Part shown: one piece after another, positions 1 through 9,800 of the stretch | Layout of the letters: every line of letters begins with the position of its first letter | How positions within the stretch are numbered: position 1 is the first letter of the stretch | Assembly (NCBI GenBank): GCA_009845545.1 | Contig: VXZK01000090.1 | Coordinates: 1 to 35,990, forward strand | Source of the DNA: Candidatus Poribacteria bacterium | GTDB lineage: Bacteria > Poribacteria > WGA-4E > WGA-3G | Length of the DNA: 35,990 nucleotides | Direction of reading: 5' to 3' | The notes under the pieces: generated by a model | Told to the model about the DNA's origin: nothing | Databases searched by the model: none | The model's input: only the letters and a program-made list of their open reading frames with translations | Translations under genes and position numbers: made by a program

Positions 1-48
1 GTTTATTACTACAACCTTCAATGAAGAACATACGAGGTAAACGAAATT

Positions 49-3021
49 ATGAGAATATTACGATATACACTATTCCTATCCACAATTTTGGCACTCGCCA
101 TATTACCGGCAAGTGCACAGGTGGATTGGAAAGCACTTGACGTAGGTAACCTATCGTCTGCTATCTTTAACACCGGAGTCGTCGGATATCCGAGTAATCC
201 GACTGCCAACCCTTCAGGCTGGTGGCCCGCAGGAACAAACGACTCCTATATCTTTGAAGGAGACATCTGGATCGGTGCGAAAAAAGGCGGCGAGGTCGGC
301 GTTTCTGAGGCAGATGGTAGACAAAGTGAAATCTGGCCCACTGACGACGCGCCGGAAGTCATCTCAAATAAACCTGGAACGACAACAAAAGAGACACCCA
401 CGAGCCAAGCCATCATGTTCAGATGCTCTGACATGAACCCCGATGCAAACAAAGGCTTGATTCTCGGATTAGAACTTGAGGTCAACGGGTTCCAATGGAG
501 TTACGCACCGCTCTACGACTTTTTTATCCTTGAGTACAACGTCAAAAATGTCGGTGATGATACCCTTGAAGATGTGTTTATGGCGTTCCGTTACGATGTA
601 GATGTTTCGAGTAACGAAACAGGCACGGCGAGTTACTCCGCCGATGACTTCGTTGCACTTGACCAGACACCGGACGCGCTCAACCCTGTGGACCATCCGA
701 ACCGTTATTTGTCTTACGGATACTCCAACGCCTCCGCGCCGGGGTATATAGGTTTACGGGTATTGGATGCATACATAGGCGATAATCCAGCGGCAAAAAT
801 TCCGTTCGCAGCCCACAAACGGATTACCATATCCACAGATCCATCAACCGATGCGGAGATATACGCGTTAATTAGTACGCCTGGTGTCGAACCGCTCCCT
901 GCAAACTACGACGATCAACGCTTCGTCCAATCTTATGGGCCCGTTGAATCGCTTGCCCCCGGAGATTCGTTCAACATTATTATCGCAGTCGCGATCGGTG
1001 AAGGGCTTGCCGGTTTACAGGCATCTGCCGACTGGGCACAGAAGTTGTATGATGATGGCTACGTCGCACCCGCACCACCGCCCTCCCCGCTGGTCACGGC
1101 TTACCCCGCCGACCAACAGGTAACCCTCGTCTGGGAGAGCGAAGGACGTTGGGTGGATAACGAGGTCAACAAGAATATTGAAGAATATGTTGACGTAACC
1201 GATCCGGAAAAAATCTTTGAAGGGTATCGTGTCTATAGGCGAGATGTCGCTTATGACGAATCCACCGGCAACCCTGTTGAGGATTGGACGATGCTGATGG
1301 AGTTCGACAAGCCGAGCGCGACCGGTAATTTCTTTACAGTGTCGCACGTCGGTAAGCAGTCAGATGCGGTCATTGAAAGCATGGGCGATGAACCCTTCTT
1401 CGCGAGTTTCTTCAAAAGTGCTGTCTATATGATCAAATTCAATTCCAGTACCAGTTTTGAAGTCGTCAATACAACCCTATGGGAAGTGATGCCTTACAAT
1501 GCAGCGTTTCCAGCAGACGGCGGCGGATATGTCGTCATCAAAGACCCGAATACAGGCGAACCGCATCCCGATGGGACATATCGCTCTGGTGCGAGAATCT
1601 ATTTCGGTGGGCTCTACGTACAGATTTCCGATGGTCCTTCAGGGGCGCCCGTCGCTGGGGACATCTTCCGAGTCGTTTCCACGCCTTCACAAGCACTCGG
1701 TGAGGACGCAGGCCTCAAGAATTTTTATACCGACGAAGGTCTCACCAACGGACTCGAATACACCTACGCCGTCACCTCTTATGACACAGGTAACCCAAAA
1801 ACAGGGTTGATTGCGATGGAGAGCAGTCAGATTGAAACGATGGTACAGGTCGTGCCGCGTGCGCAACCGGCTGGATACCGTGGACCGACTGCTGATATAG
1901 AACAGCAGGGACAGGGCAGCGTTACCGTTGAGCCGATGGTACTCGCCCCGAACAAAGTCACAGGAGACCAATATAAAATCGTCTGGTTCGGCGCGAAACA
2001 GACAGATGCGGCGGCATATATTACCGGGCCCGGTTATCAACCGCCCGCTTATGAGATTGTCAACACAACGACAAACCAAACCGTCGTCGAGAAACAATTC
2101 TTTGACTGGTATGACCCGCTCCATCAAGAAGCTGTTGAAGTCCTTTCCCCGATGTTCGATGGTATCGTCTTGAAAATAACAGGTGTTGACGTGTCCTACG
2201 GAAGTCCAACCGAAAATCCGATTAACGATGTCAAATTGACAGCGGGCACAGTGACGGGGTGGGAGGTAAACATTCAATCCCCAGGTGTCGGTGAGAACAC
2301 CTGGCCGAACATCTTTTGGGTAACCTACTATCGTCCGCACACCTACTCGATTACGTTTACTGACGATACACACGTCAAGGTGGTGGACGAAGACACTGGC
2401 GAAGAAATCCAATTTAACGACCAACGCGCCGACGGATACGCCATTCTAACAGGCACTGGCTGGCGTGATGAATACGTCCCAGCCGAGACACCCGGCTTCT
2501 TCCGAATTTTCATCCGCGGTGGGTACGTCTATATCAAAGACCCTAACGGAGAAATTTCGGCAGGTGATGTCTTCACTGTTGAAATGGGCGGGGTCAGCGC
2601 GCCGCAAGATGGCGACGAATTCCTTTTGACAACAAAGGAAGAGACACTGGACGCTGCAAACATTGAAGCCGATCTCGGAAAAATCCGTGTCGTGCCAAAC
2701 CCTTATTTCGTCACGAATAGGGCAGTACTCTCGGAAGGAACGGACAAGATATTTTTCACGCACCTGCCACCACACTGCACTATTCGGATTTACACATTAG
2801 CTGGTGAATTAGTCCATACAATCGAACACGAAAGCACTGAACTTTATAGTCCGGATGACCGCTCGTCACAAGGCGACAAAGGTGGCACAGCATCTTTTGA
2901 ACTCCTTAACCGTTATAATCAGGCACTCGCAAGCGGCGTCTATATCTATCATGTTGAAGCCCGCGACGAGAGTGACACAGTCGTCGGTAACAAAATCGGT
3001 AGATTTGCTATTATTCGATAA
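49..3021 (+). CDS. Large secreted FnIII protein with type IX-like C-terminal domain
   Basis: This 990-residue protein starts with a clear signal peptide (hydrophobic residues 5-20, probable cleavage after ASA at 23). The first 340 residues are beta-rich and not assigned. A fibronectin type III-like stretch begins near residue 348 (LVTAYPADQQVTLVW) and appears to resume near 561-595 (GLEYTYAVTSYD), with a module inserted at about 460-555. A similar module recurs at about 766-865. Residues 880-990 (IRVVPNPYF through GRFAIIR) resemble the FlgD-like or type-A sorting domains at the C-terminus of type IX secretion cargo. A moderate GAGG ribosome-binding site precedes the ATG. The next gene, 12 nt downstream, is a PorV/PorQ-family protein, which fits an exported-cargo role. 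Substrate and exact function are not recognisable. Confidence 0.85.
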   Translation: MRILRYTLFLSTILALAILPASAQVDWKALDVGNLSSAIFNTGVVGYPSNPTANPSGWWPAGTNDSYIFEGDIWIGAKKGGEVGVSEADGRQSEIWPTDDAPEVISNKPGTTTKETPTSQAIMFRCSDMNPDANKGLILGLELEVNGFQWSYAPLYDFFILEYNVKNVGDDTLEDVFMAFRYDVDVSSNETGTASYSADDFVALDQTPDALNPVDHPNRYLSYGYSNASAPGYIGLRVLDAYIGDNPAAKIPFAAHKRITISTDPSTDAEIYALISTPGVEPLPANYDDQRFVQSYGPVESLAPGDSFNIIIAVAIGEGLAGLQASADWAQKLYDDGYVAPAPPPSPLVTAYPADQQVTLVWESEGRWVDNEVNKNIEEYVDVTDPEKIFEGYRVYRRDVAYDESTGNPVEDWTMLMEFDKPSATGNFFTVSHVGKQSDAVIESMGDEPFFASFFKSAVYMIKFNSSTSFEVVNTTLWEVMPYNAAFPADGGGYVVIKDPNTGEPHPDGTYRSGARIYFGGLYVQISDGPSGAPVAGDIFRVVSTPSQALGEDAGLKNFYTDEGLTNGLEYTYAVTSYDTGNPKTGLIAMESSQIETMVQVVPRAQPAGYRGPTADIEQQGQGSVTVEPMVLAPNKVTGDQYKIVWFGAKQTDAAAYITGPGYQPPAYEIVNTTTNQTVVEKQFFDWYDPLHQEAVEVLSPMFDGIVLKITGVDVSYGSPTENPINDVKLTAGTVTGWEVNIQSPGVGENTWPNIFWVTYYRPHTYSITFTDDTHVKVVDEDTGEEIQFNDQRADGYAILTGTGWRDEYVPAETPGFFRIFIRGGYVYIKDPNGEISAGDVFTVEMGGVSAPQDGDEFLLTTKEETLDAANIEADLGKIRVVPNPYFVTNRAVLSEGTDKIFFTHLPPHCTIRIYTLAGELVHTIEHESTELYSPDDRSSQGDKGGTASFELLNRYNQALASGVYIYHVEARDESDTVVGNKIGRFAIIR

Positions 3022-3033
3022 CAGGAGAACCAC

Positions 3034-4098
3034 ATGCGATATATAATTTATACTCTTTTGTTTCTGCTTCTGGCACTGTGGGTTGTTCCCGGTTATGCCA
3101 CAACCAATGTCGGCACAGCGGGTGCCCAGTTTCTGAAAATCGGTCCCGGTGCGCGGGTTGATAGCCTCGGCGGCGCGTTTGGCGGACTTGCCAACGATGT
3201 AACCAGTATCTATTGGAACCCTGCTGGGATAAGCCAGCTCGAAAAAACCAGTTTTTCGGACACACAAATATTCTGGCTCGCCGATGTCCGCTACAACTAT
3301 CTCGCGTTCGCTACCCCGATAAAGAACGTCGGCACCTTGGGCGCAAGCGTCACATTCCTCAATGTCCCTGATACGGAAATCACTACGCTCACAAAACCTG
3401 ACGGCACCGGTCTCTGGTATTCGGCTTATGATACTGCGGTCTCCTTAGCGTTTGCCAGGGAACTCTATGCGAAAGAATCCGGCGTTAAACTCTCCTTCGG
3501 TATCAACGCCAAATATATCCACCAGCAGATCCATCGGGAAAGTGCTAATGGTGTTGCTATTGATGTTGGAACGCTATACCATACCGGTTGGCGGAGTCTA
3601 CGTATCGGGATGTGTTTCTCAAATTTCGGGCCGGAGATGCGTTTCAGTGGTCCCGATCTGGAAAGCGGATCCGAAATAGCCGGTGATCCAAGGACATCAG
3701 ACTACCGTCCATTTCCAGATACAACGAACCCGGCGCGGACAGCGGCATTAGAAACAATCGAATTTCCGCTACCTTCTAACTTCCGTCTCGGTATCGCCTA
3801 TGATGTCATCGATTCCGGCGATAATCTCCTCACCCTCGCGCTCGATGCGAACCATCCCAACGACAACAGTGAACGGTTGAACATCGGGATGGAGTATTGG
3901 TATAAAAGGATGGCGGCGATTCGCGGCGGTTACAAATTCCGATTGGGCGAAGATTGGCGGGATGACGAAGAGGGTCTCACCCTCGGCTTGGGTATCCACC
4001 TAACACTTGGCAAAAGGCTGCTCGCGCTCGACTACGCTTATGCCGATTTCGGACGGCTACAACAAGCACACCGAGTAAGTTTGGGTTTACAATTCTAA
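3034..4098 (+). CDS. PorV/PorQ-family outer-membrane barrel protein
   Basis: The 354-residue product has a signal peptide (hydrophobic core 4-18, cleavage near GYA at 22). The mature N-terminus matches the PorV/PorQ (UPF0164) pattern: GTAGAQFLKIGPGAR, then an alternating LGGAFGG segment, then WNPAGISQL. The remainder is beta-strand rich and ends in LGLQF, the terminal aromatic residue typical of outer-membrane barrels. PorV in Bacteroidetes helps deliver type IX secretion cargo to the surface, and homologues are widespread outside that phylum. The start is well supported: AGGAG at 3023-3027 lies 6 nt before the ATG. It follows the 990-residue secreted protein by 12 nt and is almost certainly in the same operon. 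Its role as a secretion shuttle here is inferred. Confidence 0.85.
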   Translation: MRYIIYTLLFLLLALWVVPGYATTNVGTAGAQFLKIGPGARVDSLGGAFGGLANDVTSIYWNPAGISQLEKTSFSDTQIFWLADVRYNYLAFATPIKNVGTLGASVTFLNVPDTEITTLTKPDGTGLWYSAYDTAVSLAFARELYAKESGVKLSFGINAKYIHQQIHRESANGVAIDVGTLYHTGWRSLRIGMCFSNFGPEMRFSGPDLESGSEIAGDPRTSDYRPFPDTTNPARTAALETIEFPLPSNFRLGIAYDVIDSGDNLLTLALDANHPNDNSERLNIGMEYWYKRMAAIRGGYKFRLGEDWRDDEEGLTLGLGIHLTLGKRLLALDYAYADFGRLQQAHRVSLGLQF

Positions 4099-4161
4099 AG
4101 CCGCGTCTGCTGCTTGTTGATGACCGATCCCTGAATATCTCTGAAGGTACTCTGAAAACCT

Positions 4162-4191
4162 TTGCTAAGATGGCAGTCATTATGCTATAAT
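4162..4191 (+). promoter_or_regulatory. Sigma-70-type promoter with extended -10
   Basis: TTGCTA (4162-4167), an 18-nt spacer and a perfect TATAAT (4186-4191) preceded by TGC form an extended -10 promoter. It sits 45 bases ahead of the ATG at 4236. Because the -10 box covers base 4191, a TTG start there is excluded. Confidence 0.6.
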
Positions 4192-4235
4192 TGAATCAAT
4201 TCATCAACACCCTGTTGAAAAAGGAGTGGATAGAA

Positions 4236-4469
4236 ATGACAAGTGAACACCTCACACTTGAAGAGATGGAGCAGAAATATCCCGATGAATGGCTCTTCAT
4301 CGTGGATTGCAAAATCGGCGAAAATACGGAGTTGCTATCCGGGATAGTTGCCGTCCATAGCAAATCTGAGGATGACATTCATGAGATCTCAAGACATTAC
4401 AAAGGTGGAGCAGCCATACATTATACAGGTAGACTTCTTCCAGAGGGGATAGGAGGATTCCTATTGTAA
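4236..4469 (+). CDS. Small hypothetical protein coupled to an aspartic protease
   Basis: A 77-residue acidic protein (MTSEHLTLEEMEQKYPDEWL...) with no signal peptide or membrane segment. The start is set by AAGGAG at 4221-4226, 9 nt before the ATG; an upstream in-frame TTG at 4191 falls within the promoter -10 box. Its stop codon overlaps the ATG of the next gene (TAATG), so the two are probably translationally coupled. It may be a partner or regulator of the aspartic protease. No family is recognised with certainty. Confidence 0.7.
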   Translation: MTSEHLTLEEMEQKYPDEWLFIVDCKIGENTELLSGIVAVHSKSEDDIHEISRHYKGGAAIHYTGRLLPEGIGGFLL

Positions 4470-4873
4470 TGGGAAGCGTCTCCTTTAACCCCTCAGGTGA
4501 GTTAATTGTCCTTCGTCTTCAAGTCGGTGGTGCTGATCCAGATCCAGATACTTTCCGAAATGTGACTGTAGCTTTAGATACCGGGGCCACAATTACTATC
4601 ATTCCGTCACAAGTGCTTATTGCTTTAGGATACGACCTGTTAAACCCAGAGGACCGGGTGCAATTGCTCACCGCGAGCGGTCCGGCGTTCGCGAAGCGTA
4701 TCAACGTTCGGAGGTTAACCGCGATTGGGGAGACTATCGAGAATATTGATGTTTTATGTCACGATCTACCTGGAAATTCGCCGATAAAAGGGTTGTTAGG
4801 TCTGAATTTTCTGAGGCATTTTAATGTCAACATCTCATTCTCAACCGGAACGATTGAACTTCTCCCACGTTAA
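4469..4873 (+). CDS. Retropepsin-like aspartic protease, clan AA
   Basis: This 134-residue single-domain protein carries the aspartyl protease signature VALDTGATITIIP (DTGA at 37-40) and the later hydrophobic-hydrophobic-glycine motif KGLLGLNFLRHF (about 107-118). This is the pattern of retroviral-type proteases, which act as homodimers with one catalytic aspartate per chain. There is no signal peptide or membrane anchor, so it is probably cytoplasmic. The length is normal for bacterial single-domain members. The start overlaps the stop of the preceding 77-residue gene by one base. The substrate is unknown. Confidence 0.8.
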   Translation: MGSVSFNPSGELIVLRLQVGGADPDPDTFRNVTVALDTGATITIIPSQVLIALGYDLLNPEDRVQLLTASGPAFAKRINVRRLTAIGETIENIDVLCHDLPGNSPIKGLLGLNFLRHFNVNISFSTGTIELLPR

Positions 4874-4937
4874 TCCGATCTTGAAGAACATCACTTCCAA
4901 CAGCAGATTCTGAAAACTTGCAAACCCTACGAAAAAT

Positions 4938-6344
4938 ATGACAGGCAAACCGAACATCGTTTATCTCCTTGCGGATCAGATTCGTGCGTGTTCGTTGCCG
5001 GTATACGGCGACACACAGATCGAAACACCGCATATTGATCGACTCGCGCAAGAAGGCACCGTCTTCTCAAACGCGATCGCTACTGCACCCGTCTGCACGC
5101 CTTACCGCTCCATGCTACTCACCGGACGGCATCCGCAAACGACGGGACACCTCATCAACTTCGTCAAAACCCGACACGATGAAATCGGACTCGGCGACGT
5201 TTTCAACCGAAACGGCTATCGGACAGCATGGGTCGGTAAATGGCATCTCCACACCGGTTCGTTCCCGGAAATCGGCGGGCGCGACTATGTCCCTGAAGGA
5301 CGCGATCGCCTCGGTTTCCAACACTGGCGCGGTTATAACTTCCACACCGATTATTTCAACGGCACTGTGAATCTCGACCAAGACTGGCGGAACGAAAGAT
5401 GGGAGGGTTACGAAACCAACGCACTGAACCGATACGCCTTCCAGTTTATGGACGACATGGAAGACGATACACCGTTTTGTCTGTTTATTTCCGCGCACCA
5501 AGCACACTCCACGCCTTACGAGTTTGCACCACAAGAATACTATGACCGGTTGCCTGCTGAACTCCAATTACCCGAAAACGTACCAGACGCAATTAAAGAA
5601 CAATCGTTAAAGATTTACCGACACTACCTCGCTATGGTGCTAACAGTGGACGATATGCTCGGCGAGTTGATGGCGTACCTCGAAAAAACAGGACGCGTCG
5701 AAAACACACTGCTCGTTTTCGGATCCGATCACGGCACGCAGGGCGGCGCACAAGGCATCAATTTCTGGGCAAAGCGCGAACCTTATGAAGAATCCATCAA
5801 AGTACCACTCATCATGAGACTCCCCGGCGTTTTTGATGGAAACCACCGCACCTGCGACACACTCACATCCCCCGTAGACCTGTTCCCATCGCTCTGTGGA
5901 TTATGCGATATCCAACCACCCCGAACCGTGGAAGGTTATGACTTATCCGCATCTTGGCGCGGCGAAACCGATGTCTTTGAGCAAGATGCCGTCCTGACAA
6001 TGAACTTCGGCGCAACCTACGACTATCTCGTAGATGGTAACGAGTGGCGCGGTGCCCGCACAAAAACGCACAGTTACGCACGCTGGCGCAACGGTAAACG
6101 GATGCTGTATGATATAGCAGCAGACCCACTGCAGATGAACAATCTCATTGACAATCCCGAAGCAAAACCGTTAGCAGATGAGATGGAGACCACCCTCACA
6201 AATCTGATGGATGCCCGCAACGACACACTCCAGCCCGCGACGAGTTATAGGGATTGGTATGACCTACAACGCCGTATTGTCCGTAACGCCCACGGTCCTC
6301 TCGGCGACCCAGAAGACGAACCTGACTGGTCGTTATTGAAATGA
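4938..6344 (+). CDS. Sulfatase (arylsulfatase family, type I)
   Basis: A 468-residue sulfatase of the alkaline phosphatase superfamily, which hydrolyses sulfate esters on glycans or aryl compounds. The N-terminus NIVYLLADQ supplies metal-binding Asp13. The formylglycine site is C53-T-P-Y-R57, which fits C-X-P-X-R but has Tyr where Ser or Ala is usual. The following SMLLTGRHPQTTGH is the standard continuation, and FGSDHGTQGG supplies the distal Asp-His metal ligands. No signal peptide is seen, so it may be cytoplasmic. There is no obvious Shine-Dalgarno sequence before the ATG. The site needs modification by a formylglycine-generating enzyme, which is not in the window. Confidence 0.9.
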   Translation: MTGKPNIVYLLADQIRACSLPVYGDTQIETPHIDRLAQEGTVFSNAIATAPVCTPYRSMLLTGRHPQTTGHLINFVKTRHDEIGLGDVFNRNGYRTAWVGKWHLHTGSFPEIGGRDYVPEGRDRLGFQHWRGYNFHTDYFNGTVNLDQDWRNERWEGYETNALNRYAFQFMDDMEDDTPFCLFISAHQAHSTPYEFAPQEYYDRLPAELQLPENVPDAIKEQSLKIYRHYLAMVLTVDDMLGELMAYLEKTGRVENTLLVFGSDHGTQGGAQGINFWAKREPYEESIKVPLIMRLPGVFDGNHRTCDTLTSPVDLFPSLCGLCDIQPPRTVEGYDLSASWRGETDVFEQDAVLTMNFGATYDYLVDGNEWRGARTKTHSYARWRNGKRMLYDIAADPLQMNNLIDNPEAKPLADEMETTLTNLMDARNDTLQPATSYRDWYDLQRRIVRNAHGPLGDPEDEPDWSLLK

Positions 6345-6388
6345 ACGTCAGTTTGAAAAACAGTGGGATGATAGTTAGGGGATTGTCG

Positions 6389-6715
6389 TTAGTTTTCAGC
6401 GAATTCCAATCGAATCTGAAATCCCAGCCCAGAGAGGATACGCTGTAAGTTATCCAAGTGTGGCTTCTGTTTAGAGGTGAATATATCGTTGAGATACTGA
6501 GGATCAGTCTTTGCCCGCTGGGCGAGTTTTCCGATTCCGCCTTGCGCCTCTACAACATCCCGCAGTGCCATCCAGAGCGAGTCTGTGTTGCCATCTTCTT
6601 TATAGTCTGCTAAGGCTGTTTCCAAGTAATACATCGCAAACTCTGTATCCCTGAGGTCTTTCAAGAGGTCATCTCTGAAACTGGTAGTTTGCTCAAGTAT
6701 GGTTTCCATGTTCAT
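6389..6715 (-). CDS. HTH antitoxin-like protein (HI1420/HigA-type)
   Basis: This 108-residue protein resembles the addiction-module antidote family typified by HI1420. The N-terminal half contains [13 protein letters not shown], and the second half has a Cro/C1-type helix-turn-helix ([20 protein letters not shown], then [14 protein letters not shown]). Such proteins repress their own operon and neutralise a RelE/HigB-type toxin that is normally encoded just upstream. Here the upstream side is the divergent glyQS promoter and the downstream side is a sulfatase gene, so no toxin is present. AAGGAG lies 8 nt before the first ATG and supports this start over the ATG two codons later. It may be an orphan antitoxin or a stand-alone regulator. 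Confidence 0.75.
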   Translation of the reverse strand: MNMETILEQTTSFRDDLLKDLRDTEFAMYYLETALADYKEDGNTDSLWMALRDVVEAQGGIGKLAQRAKTDPQYLNDIFTSKQKPHLDNLQRILSGLGFQIRLEFAEN

Positions 6716-6776
6716 TGTCCGTGCTCCTTATTTCGTTTGCGCGACATTGTCAAATTATGCAAGTCTTCAAAATCTA

Positions 6777-6806
6777 TTGCTTAAAAAAATCTGTTTATGT
6801 TACAAT
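6777..6806 (+). promoter_or_regulatory. Probable glyQS promoter
   Basis: TTGCTT (6777-6782), an 18-nt spacer and TACAAT (6801-6806) with an upstream TG in the extended -10 position. It lies about 50 bases ahead of the glyQS ATG. The architecture matches the promoter at 4162-4191. Confidence 0.5.
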
Positions 6807-6854
6807 AGATACGCATCAATCAATTCAAAACGGAGCGTGCAAAGAAAAACAGAT

Positions 6855-9800
6855 ATGACACTTCAAGAAATAATTTTAGCGTTAGAGAAATTTTGGGCAG
6901 ACCAGGGCTGCATCATCCAACAACCGTGCGATATAGAAGTCGGCGCAGGGACGTTCAATCCGGCTACATTCCTCCGATGTCTCGGACCAGAACCGTGGCA
7001 GACAGCCTACGTAGAACCTGTCCGCCGTCCAACCGACGGCAGGTATGCAGAAAACCCTTTCCGTGTCGGTGCATATTACCAATATCAGGTAATCCTCAAA
7101 CCTGCACCTGAGAACGTTCTACCCCTCTACCTTGAGAGCCTTTATAGTCTCGGTATCTCCGCCCGCAAAAACGACATCCGATTCGTTGAAGACGATTGGG
7201 AATCACCGACGCTCGGTGCATCCGGACTCGGTTGGGAAGTCTGGTGGAATGGGGCGGAAGTTACACAATTCACCTACTTCCAACAGATGGGAAGCATCGA
7301 TCTCGACCCGATCTGCGCTGAGATAACTTACGGGCTTGAACGCATCGCGCTCTACTTGCAAGATGTGGACGACTTTTTTGAGATCCGCTGGAACGAACAT
7401 CTCAACTACGGCGATGTCCATCGCCAAAGCGAGGTGGAATACTCCACCTACAACTTTGAGCAAGCAAACGTAGAGATGCTCTTTGACCTGTTTAGCACTT
7501 ATGAGAAGGAGACGCACGCCTGTTTAGATGCAGGGTTAGTACTACCGGCGACCGACCATGTCTTGAAATGCTCGCATACTTTCAATATGTTAGATGCCCG
7601 CGGTGTTATTAGCGTCACAGAACGGGTGAGTTATATTGAACGCGTGCGGCGGCTTGCACAACGGATTGCACGGGCGTATGTCAAACAGCGCGAAGAGATG
7701 GAACACCCGCTCATGGGACGTTTTGGCACGGCATCAACCCCCGTCTCTAACCGCATTGAACCAACCTCAACCGCGGTAGGTGCGGTTTCTAACCGCACTG
7801 AAGCTGCCGATCTCCTATTTGAAATCGGTACAGAAGAGATACCTGCGAGCTATGTCCCACCTGTGCTTGCACAACTCCGTGAAATCGCAACCGAATCGCT
7901 AACGAGCCACAGAATCCCGTTCGGAGAAGTTGAAACGCTCGGTACACCGCGCCGTATCACGCTTAGCATCAAAGACGTGAAGACGCTTCAAGAAAGCGAA
8001 GAGACGGAAGTCGTGGGACCGCCGAAACGGATTGCCTACGATGAAAACGGTGAACCGACAAAAGCAGCGATCGGCTTCGCAAAGACGCAAGGCGTTGAAC
8101 TCTCAGCGCTCCGTATCGTTGAAACCGAACGTGGAGAATACATCGCTGTCTCAAAACTCGAAAAAGGTGTTGCCGCGCGAGAGGTATTGCAAGGGCTTCT
8201 ACCTGAATGGATCGAAGCGCTCCGTTTTCCGAAAACCATGCGCTGGGAAACAGGTGGGAGCGGAGCTTACCCGCCTGAAAAGGGGGGCAGGACGGTTACG
8301 CGTTTCGCGCGTCCTATTCGGTGGCTTGTTGCGCTGTTAGGAGATGAAAGCGTTGACTGTACCTACGGAGACGCGCATGCCGGACGCGTAACCTACGGAC
8401 ATCGCTCCTTGCACCCTGAGCCGATACATCTAACATCGGCGAATTTAGTGACCTATACCGAGGCATTGCGCGCTGCCGGTGTAATTGTTTGTCCAACAGA
8501 ACGACGGGAGGCAATCCGAAAACAGGTAAGATCCATTTTAAAAGTGGAAGGCTATCTCCCGAAATTAGACGGTGAATTGTTAGATACGGTAAACTATCTT
8601 GTAGAGAACCCGCAACCCATCGTCGGCAATTTCAGTGAATCGCATCTGGAACTCCCCCCTGAAGTGCTGATTACCGCTATGAAAAAGCATCAACGCTATT
8701 TTCCGATGTGGAAAAGTGAATCAGAATTGGCAGCGAAATTCATTACGATCTCTAACGGAACGGACGGAAATTTCGAGGGTGTTCAGCACGGAAACGAACG
8801 CGTTCTCCGCGCAAGACTCAACGATGCTGAGTTCTTCTACAAGGAAGATCAGAAAACCAGCCTCGCCGATAAAGTCGAACGGCTGGGGGCGGTTATCTTT
8901 CACGCCAAACTCGGTTCACTCTTAGATAAGGCGGAACGGCTTAAGACGTTGGTTAAGTTCATCGCTAAGGAAATCGGGGGTACGAATCCCGCCTACACAG
9001 AAACGGCCGCCGCACATGCAGAACGGGCAGCTTGGCTCTGTAAGGCAGATTTGACAACGCAGATGGTCATTGAATTCCCCACCTTGCAGGGTATCACCGG
9101 TAGATATTACGCTCGCAATTCTGGAGAACCTGAACTGGTCGCTACCGCTATCGCTGAGCACTACCAACCGCTCGGTGCGGATACGCCACTCCCCGAGACC
9201 GAAGTCGGTGCGCTGCTCGCCATCGCTGACAAGCTCGACACCATCGTCGGCTATTTCGGTATAGAAGAACGTCCCACAGGTTCGCAAGACCCGTACTCTC
9301 TACGACGACATGCACTCGGCACAATCCGTATCCTTCAAGATCGGCAGTTACCACTCTCTTTGGATGCTGTTGTCGAAAAAGCGATTGCGCACTACACGGT
9401 CCCATTAGCAGAAGATACAAAAACGAGTGTTCTCAGTTTCATCAAAGAACGCCTGCGTGTCATCTTGTCGCAGACCCAGCAATACACGCCTGACCTTGCG
9501 GATGCTGTCTTGGCAGGCGGTGATGTCAACGTTATCGACATTCTCGAACGTGCCAGCGCGCTTGCCGAATTTCGCTTGACACCAAACTTTGAGGACGTGT
9601 ATAATGCCCTCAATCGGGTCCTGAGAATTTTACCGCCGAGCGCGCCAGAAACTGTAGACGCGACACTACTGCAAGACGATGCGGAAAAGCAATTAAACGC
9701 CTGTCTTAGTGAGGCGGAACCGAATTTCAAACGGAGCATCCAAGAACGCGATTATGCTAAACTCCTAACACAACTCGCTACTTTACAACCAGCTATTGAC

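Noticed and set aside
1687-2424. Open frame of 245 codons antisense to the secreted FnIII protein
   Set aside because: No motif and no start signals; the plus strand holds a continuous coherent protein.
4191-4235. Upstream TTG start for the 77-residue protein
   Set aside because: The TTG overlaps the -10 box of a good promoter, while the ATG at 4236 has AAGGAG at proper spacing.
6699-6854. N-terminal extension of glyQS by 52 codons
   Set aside because: The extension overlaps the divergent antitoxin gene and the promoter; glycyl-tRNA synthetase alpha chains start at about TLQEII.
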